From NCBI GenBank assembly GCA_030053945.1, contig JASGCW010000008.1, positions 18,157 through 82,156 on the forward strand: a DNA stretch of 64,000 bases, read 5' to 3'. Of this stretch, positions 54,495 to 63,574 are shown one piece after another. This DNA is from Limnohabitans sp. (lineage in GTDB: Bacteria; Bacteroidota; Bacteroidia; Flavobacteriales; Flavobacteriaceae). Both the position numbers and the translations under genes were made by a program. The number at the start of each line of letters is the position of its first letter. The stretch's first letter is position 1. The notes below the pieces were generated by a model. It saw only the letters and a program-made list of their open reading frames with translations, made no database searches and was not told the DNA's origin.

Positions 54495-55586
54495 TCAAAA
54501 TTTCCTTCTTGATTTAAATACTTCCACTTTAGCCTCTTTATTTAAAGGAATAGTTTTTCCATTACATTTTAAAAAAGCGGTAATAAAAGTATTTGCTATA
54601 TTCACTCTAAACTCAATTTCAGCTTGGGCATTGGGGTTTTCTTTAAATAATTCTTCAAAAGCGGTAAATATCACTTTTTCATTAAACTCAATATTTCCGC
54701 CATAAGCTTGGTTTTCTTTATCTTTCCATCCAATACTAATTGAATGAATAATAGCTCTTTTTTGAGGCTCATTTTTTACTAAACTTTGATCGAACAATTC
54801 TTCATTTTCACCATTGAAATTTTTAATTCCTACATCTTTAACTTCAAATCCTTCTTGTTCAGAAGTAAAAGTAGGTTTCCAAAGGTATTTGGTGCGGTAG
54901 GAATCCCAGAGGCCAAAAGGAATAGGATGTTTTTTTTTGTATTCTTGTATTTCTAGAGGTACTATTTTAGTGTTGTTTAAAATGCTGGCATAATAGTCTT
55001 TAGAAAAATATAATTTGTCGTGATTGTCTAGTTTGGCTATATTTTCCTGTTTGGGCATTTCTGTTTTATGCCCTTGATAGCGTCCTATTTCGACTTGTCT
55101 GCCAGCACCTCGTACCCATACAACCACACCGCCACCAGGTAAAAATCCAGCTTGTATGACATTGTAGGTCATTTTTTTATAGGCTCCATTTCTATTAAAA
55201 AAGAAGCTGCTATTTTGATAGCCTTCTTTAAAAAGAGCAAGTATTTTGTCGTAATCGATAGGGCAGTCTATGGTATATAAACAGCCTTCGTCAAATGCCA
55301 CCCAGCTCATATTAAGACGTTCAGGCAAGGGTTTTATACCGCTTCTCATACCACTGTAATTTCCTCCCCATTCAACGGTAGTAACTCCAGCAGACATTCC
55401 AACTGTCATACCATTTTTTAAGACAAAGCCTCCTGCATATACTTCTATAGGGTAGCCTTTAGGAGCGTTCATTGCTTCTACCCAATCAAATTCTTCTATG
55501 GTTTGCATTTTTTCTTGTTTTTTATTTTGACAGGCACTACTAATTGTTAGTAAAAGTAGTCCTATGGTTCGTATTATTTTTTTCAT
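54495..55586 (-). CDS. DUF2931 family lipoprotein, putative immunity protein (copy 1)
   Basis: A 363-aa lipoprotein from the ATG at 55586; the open frame goes to 55616 but the second copy starts at the same MKKIIRTIG residue. Lipobox SSAC (Cys19). It has FDWVEAMNAPKGYPIEVYAGG and WGGNYSGMRSGIKPLPERL, as in its duplicate. The C-terminal half is the same as in the copy at 52972. It is now paired with the truncated effector, so it may be a free immunity protein. Confidence 0.8.
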   Translation of the reverse strand: MKKIIRTIGLLLLTISSACQNKKQEKMQTIEEFDWVEAMNAPKGYPIEVYAGGFVLKNGMTVGMSAGVTTVEWGGNYSGMRSGIKPLPERLNMSWVAFDEGCLYTIDCPIDYDKILALFKEGYQNSSFFFNRNGAYKKMTYNVIQAGFLPGGGVVVWVRGAGRQVEIGRYQGHKTEMPKQENIAKLDNHDKLYFSKDYYASILNNTKIVPLEIQEYKKKHPIPFGLWDSYRTKYLWKPTFTSEQEGFEVKDVGIKNFNGENEELFDQSLVKNEPQKRAIIHSISIGWKDKENQAYGGNIEFNEKVIFTAFEELFKENPNAQAEIEFRVNIANTFITAFLKCNGKTIPLNKEAKVEVFKSRRKF

Positions 55587-55679
55587 AGTTAAGTATTGTC
55601 TTACTCCAAAAATCATTTTAAAAAGTGCTGGAGTTTAAATTTTGATATCTATTAACTTCAAATTCATTTGAAAAACCAT

Positions 55680-56048
55680 TTAATTCAACGTTGTCGAATA
55701 ATATTGCATAAAAAATATAGGTGTTTCGTTTTGTAGCGCATAGGGCATAAAAAATGGTTTTGCCATTTCTTCTACTTCTTCGGCAGTTTGAACTCTTACA
55801 ATCGTTATATCGTTATTTACAATAGCCCTGTCTCCAACTTTTATGAATACTTCTATTGTCCTGTCTTCATCAATCAAAGAAAAATCTCCATCAACACATA
55901 TATAGTAGTTTTTATATTCATCAAAAAATATAGCTGAGCCGTCTTTTACGCTATAGGTAAAAGTATTTAGTCCATTGGCAAGTACAATCGCCGTTTTAGA
56001 AACATATTTTTCGATTTCAGACGAGAATTGATAATTTATTAAATTCAT
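55680..56048 (-). CDS. Unknown 122-aa protein between vgrG and the immunity genes
   Basis: A 122-aa protein from ATG 56048 (MNLINYQFSSEIEKYV); the longer frame to 56120 contains only a leader repeat. The body is beta-rich (FTYSVKDGSAIFFDEYKNYY, VDGDFSLIDEDRTIEVFIKV, DITIVRVQTAEEVEEM). No signal or TM. It may be an effector chaperone (such as the DUF1795/EagT6 type), but no motif proves this. The start codon lies inside a leader sequence shared with the porT gene. Confidence 0.5.
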   Translation of the reverse strand: MNLINYQFSSEIEKYVSKTAIVLANGLNTFTYSVKDGSAIFFDEYKNYYICVDGDFSLIDEDRTIEVFIKVGDRAIVNNDITIVRVQTAEEVEEMAKPFFMPYALQNETPIFFMQYYSTTLN

Positions 56049-56169
56049 ATGTTTAAAATTTAATTTGTCATAGGTAACATATGTTATCCCTTTTTTAATC
56101 ATTCGTGTTTGCATACTCAAACTTCTAGTTTATGGGGATTTCATAAGTGTAAAATTTAATTTGTTATGG
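56046..56169. repeat. Leader repeat (copy A), two half-units
   Basis: Half-units at 56046-56074 and 56142-56169 share a pattern beginning CATAnGTnTAAAATTTAATTTG. Similar units occur at 59011-59038 and 59107-59136, in the leader of porT. The first unit includes the start codon of the gene that follows. Confidence 0.6.
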
Positions 56170-56195
56170 ATTCTCCCGAAACTTCGGGAGAATCC
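56168..56195. other. Strong GC-rich hairpin downstream of vgrG
   Basis: GGATTCTCCCGAA / TTCGGGAGAATCC (56168-56180, 56183-56195) is a 13-bp inverted repeat with a 2-base centre, so about 11 pairs form. No clear T run follows on either strand, so it may be a weak terminator, an attenuator or a repeat. It lies 130 bases after vgrG. Confidence 0.7.
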
Positions 56196-56326
56196 ACGGT
56201 ATTCGTTTTTAAAAATTTTTACAAATCTTTTTAAAAACAAATGCCGTTGGCGTTTTTGGAATTATATTTTTCAACAAAAAACTAATCAATACAATACTTG
56301 CTATGATAGTTATTAAGACAAACATA

Positions 56327-58156
56327 TTATCCTTTGTTTACCTTAGCGTCTTTTGCTCCTAAAACTTTTGTAATTCCAGCACTTTGTATAAGAATATCAC
56401 CTGTTTTTGCTTTGTGAGTTGTTGAGGCAGTGGTTTCTGTTAGATCTCCAGTTATGGTAACGTCTTTATTTTCGTCGATAGTTTGATTGTAAATTTTGGC
56501 AATCAATTTATGTAACTCTGCAATATCAAAAGTGTTATTACCACTTACAGTAAGTAAATTGTCTTTTCCAACTGTAGTCGTCATATTGTTCCCTACACTT
56601 ATATCTAAATTTTCACCTACATTGATAGTCATGTTTTTAGGAGCATTTACACTAATATTTCCTTGTCCGTCCATTGTCCAAGTGTTGCCACTAGGGTCTT
56701 CAATGTGAATGCTTTTTTGTGCATCGTTGATGATTATTTTACAACCGCTTCTTGTTTGGATTACTTTGTTGTCATTTCCACCCGTTGCATAGCCTGAACT
56801 TTCACTTCCGTTGTACATAGCACCAAGTACAAAAGGCTTTTCCGCATTGTTATCTTCAAAAGCTATTTGTACTTCTTCTCCTATTTCTGGAATAAAGTAC
56901 ATTCCTTTTCCACCTCCGGCGTGTGGGTTGGTCATTCGCAACCACGGTGAGTTTTCTTCACGTTGCCAAGCAAATTTTACTTTGACTCTTCCTAATCCTT
57001 TAGGGTCGTTGTTGTCGGTTACGGTTGCGGGTTGTGTGCCTGAAAGCGGATGTGCCAATACGTGTGTGTATGGCGGTGCTTGCACACTCGACGGTACAGC
57101 TTCAAATGTATTGAAATATTTTCCTGTTTCGTCTAGATGGTGTGTAACTTGAGTAATAATGTATTCACCAAAGTATTGTTGTTTGATACCGTCTGCTGGA
57201 TTGTTAGTAGGAGAAAAAGCAGGTTCAGTAATTTTAACTTTGTCGCCTATGCGCAATCCAGGTTCATCACTTTCACCATAAGCAGTGATTAAACTCGCTG
57301 CATTTCCTTGAGTTTGGGTTTGTACTCTGTCGGATAGGTGAGGCATAGCTCTACTTTCTCCAATAGCTTGCGAGTATAAATGTGTTCCTGTTTCAGGATA
57401 TAATTTCTTTGAAGCTTCAAAGGCTGAGCGCGTATAACCTTGTTCTTGATGATTGATTTCAAAAGAGGAAATCGTTTGTGTATCAGCACTCGTAGGTTCA
57501 TATCCTAGATAAGTAAAATTTATCGGCTGAGCCTTCATATCTATTTTTAGACTATGTACATTGTTGCCATAGTATAAGTCGTAGGTATTTCCTTTGTTGG
57601 GGTCGCCAAGAAATAACTCAGCACCATTATAAAAAAACCATTCTCCCTTTTTTTGTGCCAATCGTTTTAAAAACGAAAAATCACTTTCGTTGTATTGTAC
57701 AGTATAAGGTAATGACGAAGTATTTTTAGGTGCAATCCGACTTCTTAGCACTTGTTTTGAGTATTTGTCGAGCATTAAACTGGTAATATCTCCTATACTC
57801 ATTTCGGTAAACGATTGTATATGCGGATTACCTTCCAACAAGATAGTAGGACTATATCCTTTGATTAAAATATAACTCGCTACCCCAAAATTGCGTACCA
57901 TTTCGGCACTGGTTACTATGCCTTTAAAATGTAAAGCTCCTTGAGTTTTTAAAAAGCTCGATTCGGCCGTTATCAAAATAGCTTTGCCTATGTAAAACTG
58001 TGTTTTATCGACTGCTTGTTCTACAAACTCCCTAGGCATAGGTTGCACTAGGGTAAAATTATGATGGTTATTAACTTCTTGATGAATCGTTAATTCAGAA
58101 AAACGGTGTAAAACCTCTCCATCAATTTCGATGGAAATTTTAGTTGAAATTGGCAT
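56327..58156 (-). CDS. vgrG: Type VI secretion system spike protein VgrG
   Basis: A 609-aa protein. Residues 1-380 are gp27-like (FTLVQPMPREFVEQAVDKTQ at the start, YNESDFSFLKRLAQKKGEWF in the core). A gp5 OB-fold part follows (DNNDPKGLGRVKVKFAWQRE, RMTNPHAGGGKGMYFIPEIG, EEVQIAFEDNNAEKPFVLGA). The last 130 residues are a repeated beta-helix (NISVNAPKNMTINVGENLDI and SVGNNMTTTVGKDN). The spike should carry PAAR-like tips and effectors, some encoded downstream. No hcp, sheath or baseplate gene is seen, so it is an orphan vgrG locus. Confidence 0.95.
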   Translation of the reverse strand: MPISTKISIEIDGEVLHRFSELTIHQEVNNHHNFTLVQPMPREFVEQAVDKTQFYIGKAILITAESSFLKTQGALHFKGIVTSAEMVRNFGVASYILIKGYSPTILLEGNPHIQSFTEMSIGDITSLMLDKYSKQVLRSRIAPKNTSSLPYTVQYNESDFSFLKRLAQKKGEWFFYNGAELFLGDPNKGNTYDLYYGNNVHSLKIDMKAQPINFTYLGYEPTSADTQTISSFEINHQEQGYTRSAFEASKKLYPETGTHLYSQAIGESRAMPHLSDRVQTQTQGNAASLITAYGESDEPGLRIGDKVKITEPAFSPTNNPADGIKQQYFGEYIITQVTHHLDETGKYFNTFEAVPSSVQAPPYTHVLAHPLSGTQPATVTDNNDPKGLGRVKVKFAWQREENSPWLRMTNPHAGGGKGMYFIPEIGEEVQIAFEDNNAEKPFVLGAMYNGSESSGYATGGNDNKVIQTRSGCKIIINDAQKSIHIEDPSGNTWTMDGQGNISVNAPKNMTINVGENLDISVGNNMTTTVGKDNLLTVSGNNTFDIAELHKLIAKIYNQTIDENKDVTITGDLTETTASTTHKAKTGDILIQSAGITKVLGAKDAKVNKG

Positions 58157-58302
58157 AAAGCTTTCTAGTTTTTGTTATTTGCTTTTCAAAAATAAAACAA
58201 AAATTTTTATTTTTAATTTTTTTTGTGCAGAGCGTAATAATTTTAAAACTAGTTCAATATCATAGAATGGTTTTAAAGTTTAAGATGTTTTTTATGAATA
58301 TT

Positions 58303-59013
58303 CTAATGAAATGCGAAATTTAGAAAAATGCCTCTCGTTTGTAAATTGGTCATATTTCCAGTCCAAGGACTATTTGGGTCTTTGTCTGGAATTAATTCGT
58401 TATTTATGCCAAAAACGCCTCTTATGGAAGGTGAAAATTTGAAGTATTCAAAATAAATATCGATTCCAACTCCTAATTCATAATTGTTTGTGTTTTTTAG
58501 CATCCTAAAAACATTGGCTGAGTTGTCATCTGGAGAAGATGCATTACTTGATAAGTTTAAATCGGTTGAAACACCGCCAATTAAATAAGGTTTTATATTT
58601 CCTGTTCTTTTGGAAGAAAATTTAAGTAATAATGGGAAATGCAAATATGTCGATTTTACTTCTCTTTTTGCATCGATAGGATCGGCAATATTAGGGAATT
58701 GTAAGTTTCGTTGACCATATTGTAACCCAGGCTCAAAACGTAAATCAAAATGATCTGTAAGTCTAAGATTAGCAACAAGCCCTATATTAAAACCTGTTTG
58801 GCTTTCGACTATGATATCTTGGGCGTCATATTTTTTATCGATTTTGAAATCATAACTATTAAGGCCTAAATAAAAACCAAAATGTAATTTTTGTTTGTCG
58901 AAATTCTCAAGATTGATAATTGGTTTTTTCGAAAACATACTCTTCTTTATGAATCCTTGCGCATTAGTCAAAATAGAAGCTAGGACGAATATGATAGTTA
59001 AAAGTCTTTTCAT
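58303..59013 (-). CDS. porT: PorT family outer-membrane protein (type IX secretion)
   Basis: A 236-aa protein with a signal peptide ending at TNAQ (residue 19) and a beta-barrel body (KLHFGFYLGLNSYDFKIDKK, FNIGLVANLRLTDHFDLRFEPGLQYG, YELGVGIDIYFEYFKFSPSIRG, ending in FLNFAFH). This matches PorT/SprT, an outer-membrane protein needed for T9SS function. Position next to ubiE is as I recall it in other Flavobacteriaceae. The barrel and location support the call; a general porin-family protein remains possible. Confidence 0.75.
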   Translation of the reverse strand: MKRLLTIIFVLASILTNAQGFIKKSMFSKKPIINLENFDKQKLHFGFYLGLNSYDFKIDKKYDAQDIIVESQTGFNIGLVANLRLTDHFDLRFEPGLQYGQRNLQFPNIADPIDAKREVKSTYLHFPLLLKFSSKRTGNIKPYLIGGVSTDLNLSSNASSPDDNSANVFRMLKNTNNYELGVGIDIYFEYFKFSPSIRGVFGINNELIPDKDPNSPWTGNMTNLQTRGIFLNFAFH

Positions 59014-59136
59014 ATGTTTAAAATTTATTTGTTCAAGGTAACATATGGTATCACCTTTTTAATCATTGGTGTTTGTTTGCAACAAACTCGTTGTTAGTGG
59101 TGATTTCATATATGTGTAAGTTTATTTGTCATAGGT
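59011..59136. repeat. Leader repeat (copy B) upstream of porT
   Basis: Half-units at 59011-59038 and 59107-59136 similar to copy A (56046-56169), in the same order and about the same distance apart. The porT start codon is inside the first unit, as in copy A. Confidence 0.6.
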
Positions 59137-59204
59137 GGTAATATGCAGATACCTTATTTTATATAAGTTTGTTTAGCGAACGTATTTTTAATAATGACTT
59201 CATA

Positions 59205-59936
59205 TTACTTTTTTGATGCTGAATAAATTGTTGCAACCCCAAATGTTTGAGGAAGGTGTTTTACATCTATAAACCCAATTTTACTTAAAATATTGTTTAA
59301 ATTTTTTCCATAAGGGAAAATTGAAGCAGAATCAGCTAAATATTGGTAAGCATCTTTGTCTTTTGAAAATAATTTGCCAATAAAAGGCATAATTTGTTTT
59401 GTGTAAAAATTGTATCCTTGTTTGAAAGGGAATTTTTCTGGCACAGAAGTTTCTAAAATTACAAAAAGACCATTTGGTTTGAGTACTCTTAAAATTTCAG
59501 CAAGCCCTTTTTCTAGGTTTTCAAAATTTCTAATACCAAAGGCTACAGTTATGCAATCGAAAGTGTTATCTTCAAAAGGAATATTTTCTGAATCCCCTAA
59601 TTTCATTTCAATTTTATCAGAAAGTACTTTTTGATTGATTTTTTGTCTTCCTACTTCTAGCATTCCTTCCGAAATATCCAAACCAATAATTTTTTCTGCG
59701 CTAGATTGCGATAATAGAATTGCTAAATCCCCTGTGCCAGTTGCGATGTCAAGAATGTTTTTAGGTTTTTTGATAGAAACCATTTTTAATATTTTTTTTC
59801 GCCATTTAATATCAATACCAAAAGAAATAACTCTATTTAGATTATCGTAATTTTTAGAGATATTATCAAACATTTTTGAGACTTGTTCTTTCTTGCTTGA
59901 ATCGGAGTTTTTGTATGGTTTTGTACTGATTGACAT
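59205..59936 (-). CDS. ubiE: Demethylmenaquinone methyltransferase (UbiE/MenG)
   Basis: A 243-aa SAM-dependent methyltransferase. It has ISFGIDIKWRKKILKMV (UbiE N-terminal motif), LDIATGTGDLAIL (SAM-binding loop), DISEGMLEVGRQK and ITVAFGIRNFENLEKGL, which identify UbiE. It methylates demethylmenaquinone to menaquinone, the quinone used by the alternative complex III encoded at the left of the window. A TATATTTG -7 box lies at 59953-59960 upstream. The gene before porT is as in relatives. Confidence 0.96.
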   Translation of the reverse strand: MSISTKPYKNSDSSKKEQVSKMFDNISKNYDNLNRVISFGIDIKWRKKILKMVSIKKPKNILDIATGTGDLAILLSQSSAEKIIGLDISEGMLEVGRQKINQKVLSDKIEMKLGDSENIPFEDNTFDCITVAFGIRNFENLEKGLAEILRVLKPNGLFVILETSVPEKFPFKQGYNFYTKQIMPFIGKLFSKDKDAYQYLADSASIFPYGKNLNNILSKIGFIDVKHLPQTFGVATIYSASKK

Positions 59937-60430
59937 TGAAAAAAAGTTTGAACAAATATAGGACTTAATTTTTAATGAATAAAAATATGATTTTCATCGT
60001 GCTTAAATTACAATTTGTCGTTTTTCTAACTGAAAACAGGTATTTTAAAAAATACTAAATATTGGGTATTGTGTGAATTAAAAAAATATCATAAATTTAT
60101 TAAATAATAAAGATTGTGGTTGTTCTTTATAGGTGTGGTTATAAAAGTAGAAATTCTGACACGTCTTTTTACTGCCATAAATCAAAATTTGCAATTTTTT
60201 AAGAATTGCAATATACAGTGTCACAAACGTTCTTTGGGTTAAATTTGTTTTTGGAAATTTTAGTTTTTGTTATGTGTTTTTAGTGGTATTTGACGCATAA
60301 CTTACAAATTCTAATTTGTTTTTATTGACTGATTTCACAATTGGTTGTACAATAAAAACATAAATTTTGATTTGAGAACAGTTACAATTTTCTAGTAAAA
60401 GCGCTCTGTATTATACACAGGGCGCTTTTT
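59937..60430. other. 494-base intergenic region, mostly featureless
   Basis: AT-rich DNA with no convincing open frame. It contains the ubiE -7 box (59953-59960), a small inverted repeat TTGCAATT / AATTGCAA (60189-60196, 60204-60211) and the ctpA terminator at its right end. No RNA gene recognised; a small RNA cannot be excluded. Confidence 0.7.
60396..60430 (-). terminator. Rho-independent terminator after ctpA
   Basis: Stem AAAAGCGC / GCGCTTTT with an inner CTGT/ACAG pair, directly downstream of the ctpA stop on the minus strand. Confidence 0.8.
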
Positions 60431-62011
60431 TTATTTTGCATTTAGCGCTGTTTGAATCATTTTATCATTGGTAAGTAAGATGCTGTAGTATTTGTTTTCG
60501 TCTAATAACTGCCTGCAAAATTCTGCTGTGAGGTAGTGCTTGATATATCTTTTATTTGAATATAAATCTATTTCGGGTACAGATTTTTTTATTTCAATAG
60601 CAAATTTTTCAAAATAAAAATCGGAATGTTCTATTTTAGAAATGATTTGTTTGAAGTTTAAATTTTCGAAAAATTTTCTATTTGAATCTATTTCTCGAAA
60701 TACAAAATTGGTTACTAAGCCCGATTGCATTAATGTAGGGATAATTTCATTACCTGAAGTAGATTCAATAGGGACAAATATATCAGGGACAATGCCCCCG
60801 CCACCATATACAATTCTGCCTTTTGGTGTTTTGAATTTTAATGTGTCCGCTATTTTAATGCTGTCCTTTGTGTGCATTTCACCATTGTGAAAACGTTGTA
60901 AAAAATCATTAAAATATTGTTCTGAACCATTTTTATACGATTTTTGAATAGATCTTCCAGTAGGGGTATAGTATCTTGCAACTGTCAGACGAACAGTAGA
61001 GCCATCTTCAAATGGAATTTCTCTTTGTACTAATCCTTTTCCGAATGATCTTCGACCAATAATTAATCCTCTATCGTTGTCTTGAATAGCTCCAGCTAAT
61101 ATTTCACTTGCTGAAGCTGAATTCTCATTGATTAAAACTGTTATTTTACCATTTTCAAAGCTGCCTTCGTCTGTTGCAAAAGTTTTGTCGATCTTCCCTT
61201 GTTTGTTCTTGGTAAAGACAATTAACTTTTTTTCTTTTAGAAATTCGTCAGCTATGAGTATTGCATCTTCCATATAGCCACCTCCGTTATCTCTTAAGTC
61301 TAAAACTAAAGACTTTGCACCAGCTTTTATAATTTGAGTAAGTCCTTTTTTAAATTCGTCATAGGTGCTTTCTGCAAAACGATTTATCTTTATGTACCCA
61401 GTTGTTTTATTTAGCATTATAGCTATGTCAACACTTTTTAGAGTTACAATGTTTCGATAAACAATAAGATTTAATTTTTTATGCTGTGATTTTCTAAAAA
61501 TATTCAATTTTACAGGAGAATTTGGCTCCCCTTTGAGGATTGAATATAGTTTTTCAGTAGTTATTTTATTACCTGAGACTTTATGATTGTTTGCAAGAAG
61601 GATTCTGTCGCCAGATTTTACTCCCGCTTTTTCTGCGGGACCATTTTTTAATGGACTAATTACGACTACAGTATCCTTGTCTATAAAAAAGTTTACACCT
61701 ATCCCTACAAAACCACCATTCATATTTTCGGCTTCAGCTTTAGCTTCGTTTTTAGCTAAGTAGATAGAGTGAGGGTCTAGTTTTTCTAATATTCCAGTAA
61801 CTGTTTGGTCAACAATAGAATCTGTATTTACACTATCTATATATTCGCTATTAATAAAGTCAATAAGCTTATTCAGTTTTCTTTTAGATAAGTTTTCAGA
61901 GTTTAATCTGTTGGTTGTTGGAGTTTTAATAAAAAGCGCACCCAAAACGAATCCTACCGTAATTGCGGTAAAGAGAATAAGGGGGAAATATATTTTATTT
62001 ATGTTTTTCAA
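60431..62011 (-). CDS. S41 family C-terminal processing peptidase (CtpA-like)
   Basis: A 526-aa protein with an N-terminal TM/signal anchor (INKIYFPLILFTAITVGFVLGALFI). The PDZ domain (about residues 90-175) includes GVNFFIDKDTVVVISPLKNG and AEKAGVKSGDRILLANN. The S41 catalytic part has LVLDLRDNGGGYMEDAILIA, ENSASASEILAGAIQDNDRG (Ser) and RSFGKGLVQ (Lys), the Ser/Lys dyad. It cuts C-terminal ends of periplasmic proteins. It follows the dCMP deaminase gene by 7 bases and has a terminator after it. Confidence 0.95.
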   Translation of the reverse strand: MKNINKIYFPLILFTAITVGFVLGALFIKTPTTNRLNSENLSKRKLNKLIDFINSEYIDSVNTDSIVDQTVTGILEKLDPHSIYLAKNEAKAEAENMNGGFVGIGVNFFIDKDTVVVISPLKNGPAEKAGVKSGDRILLANNHKVSGNKITTEKLYSILKGEPNSPVKLNIFRKSQHKKLNLIVYRNIVTLKSVDIAIMLNKTTGYIKINRFAESTYDEFKKGLTQIIKAGAKSLVLDLRDNGGGYMEDAILIADEFLKEKKLIVFTKNKQGKIDKTFATDEGSFENGKITVLINENSASASEILAGAIQDNDRGLIIGRRSFGKGLVQREIPFEDGSTVRLTVARYYTPTGRSIQKSYKNGSEQYFNDFLQRFHNGEMHTKDSIKIADTLKFKTPKGRIVYGGGGIVPDIFVPIESTSGNEIIPTLMQSGLVTNFVFREIDSNRKFFENLNFKQIISKIEHSDFYFEKFAIEIKKSVPEIDLYSNKRYIKHYLTAEFCRQLLDENKYYSILLTNDKMIQTALNAK

Positions 62012-62018
62012 AATAGAT

Positions 62019-62441
62019 TTATTCTAAATCTTCAATATGTTCTACTTCAATGCCTGCTTTTTGGAGAAATTCTAGTCCTGAATCATCTTTGTATTTCTCA
62101 TAAAATACGACCCTTTTTATTCCACATTGATGTATTAATTTGCTGCATTCTTTGCATGGAGATAAAGTAATATAAAGAGTTGCATCTTTACAAGATTGTG
62201 TTGAACCAGCAACTTTAGTAATAGCGTTTGCTTCCGCGTGTAATACATACCAGTGTGTAAGGTTATTTTCATCTTCACAGCAATTTTCAAATCCAGAAGG
62301 AGTGCCATTATAACCATCAGAAATTATCATTCTGTCATGTACAATAATGGCGCCTACTTGTTTTCTTTTACAGTAAGAAAGTTTGCTCCATTCTCGCGCT
62401 AATCTCAGGTATGCCTTGTCGTATTTGTTTAGTTTTTTCAT
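62019..62441 (-). CDS. dCMP deaminase family protein
   Basis: A 140-aa zinc deaminase. HAEANAI (His and catalytic Glu) and PCKECSKLIHQCG (Cys pair) form the zinc site. The N-terminal RLAREWSKLSYCKRKQVGAIIV and the NGTPSGFENCCEDE loop are typical of dCMP/ComEB deaminases and are absent in CDA. It makes dUMP for thymidylate synthesis. It stands between hupE-like and ctpA genes, with overlaps of few bases, likely one operon. Confidence 0.92.
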   Translation of the reverse strand: MKKLNKYDKAYLRLAREWSKLSYCKRKQVGAIIVHDRMIISDGYNGTPSGFENCCEDENNLTHWYVLHAEANAITKVAGSTQSCKDATLYITLSPCKECSKLIHQCGIKRVVFYEKYKDDSGLEFLQKAGIEVEHIEDLE

Positions 62442-62442
62442 T

Positions 62443-63036
62443 TTATCTATGCCATAAAGGGCTTTGAATGATTAGTGGAGTTACCACTCCGATAATAAAT
62501 GCTGACATTACTAATGTCCAATCTCGTTTAGAAAAGCGGAAAACTGTCTGTACTAAAAAAGATAATAACAATACAATAATTACAATGATAAGTTGCGAAC
62601 ATTCAATTCCTAAAGCAAATTCGCCTAAAGGGAGTAGTTTATCTGTTGCATTTCCTGGTAATATAGATTTAAAGTCATTAGCAAAAGCTAATCCGTGTAT
62701 TATCCCAAAGATTAAAGTTACAATTGAAATTAGCGTTATGCTTTCATTTTTGCTGCTTTTTCCAGCTGTAAAAAGATTAAAAATTGCAACAATAAGTATT
62801 GTTATTGGAATTAAAAATTCTACAAGGTTTTCTTTGAAGTAAATAACACCGAAAACTGAAAGAAGTAATGATATCGTATGACCAACTGTAAAGAGGCTTA
62901 TTAAAAGTAACCATTTTTTCCACTCATTAAAGGTATAGGGAATGGTGATTCCTATTAAAAATAAAGCGTGGTCATAAGCGCTAATATTCAAAACGTGCTT
63001 AAGACCCATATTAAAATAAATCCAAAATTCTGACAT
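62443..63036 (-). CDS. HupE/UreJ family membrane protein
   Basis: A 197-aa inner-membrane protein from the ATG at 63036 (MSEFWIYFNMGLKHVLN); the frame extends to 63060 without support. It has six TM segments. The N-terminal HVLNISAYDHALFLIGITIP has the conserved HxxxxDH-like metal motif of HupE/UreJ (GxxHxxxGxDH). The later HGLAFANDF has another conserved His. HupE/UreJ proteins are linked to nickel transport; there is no hydrogenase or urease nearby, so the substrate is unknown. Confidence 0.85.
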   Translation of the reverse strand: MSEFWIYFNMGLKHVLNISAYDHALFLIGITIPYTFNEWKKWLLLISLFTVGHTISLLLSVFGVIYFKENLVEFLIPITILIVAIFNLFTAGKSSKNESITLISIVTLIFGIIHGLAFANDFKSILPGNATDKLLPLGEFALGIECSQLIIVIIVLLLSFLVQTVFRFSKRDWTLVMSAFIIGVVTPLIIQSPLWHR

Positions 63037-63110
63037 AATAATATGATTTGGGTTTGTCAAACTTACAATTTATTTTTTAAAATAAGGTTTTAGAAGATTA
63101 AGATAATGGC

Positions 63111-63118
63111 TATCTTTG
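63111..63118 (+). promoter_or_regulatory. -7 box of the TerB-like gene promoter
   Basis: TATCTTTG at 63111-63118, 23 bases before the ATG used here, supports the downstream start. No convincing -33 TTG was found. Confidence 0.5.
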
Positions 63119-63141
63119 TGACAAATAAAATAAAAATAGCT

Positions 63142-63573
63142 ATGTCAATTTCAGATTTATTTGATAGTGAATTCAAGGCCAGAAACAAAGGTCATTTTTC
63201 AGCGATTGTTCGTGTGGCAATTGCAGATGGAGATTTAAGTGTTGAAGAAAAGCAATTTTTGGATAAATTAAAAAATCGTTTAGAAATTTCGGATGAAGAG
63301 TATGAAGAAATACTAGAAAATCCTTTAAAATATCCAATTAACCCACCGTCTTTATATACTCAACGTTTAGAGCGTTTGTATGATTTGTCAAGAATGGTTT
63401 ATGCGGATCATATTTTAGGTCCTAAACAAAAAGAGATTTTAACAAAGTTTGCATTAGCATTAGGTTTTACTCCAGGAAATGTAAGTTACATAGTAGATAA
63501 GGCGCTTTCATTGTTGTTATTGGAAGTTGACTTAGATGCATTTGTGTACGAAATGCAACATATGAATAAGTAA
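63142..63573 (+). CDS. TerB-like domain protein (tellurite-resistance TerB family)
   Basis: A 143-aa protein from the ATG at 63142; the ATG at 63106 lies on the promoter box and is not used. It is a single all-helical TerB-like domain: FSAIVRVAIADGDLSVEEKQFLDKL carries the family's Ala-Asp-Gly metal-like loop, and YDLSRMVYADHILGPKQKEIL is the second, related motif. Cytoplasmic. TerB-fold proteins occur in stress and defence contexts, but its role here is not known. A terminator follows. Confidence 0.85.
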   Translation: MSISDLFDSEFKARNKGHFSAIVRVAIADGDLSVEEKQFLDKLKNRLEISDEEYEEILENPLKYPINPPSLYTQRLERLYDLSRMVYADHILGPKQKEILTKFALALGFTPGNVSYIVDKALSLLLLEVDLDAFVYEMQHMNK

Positions 63574-63574
63574 G

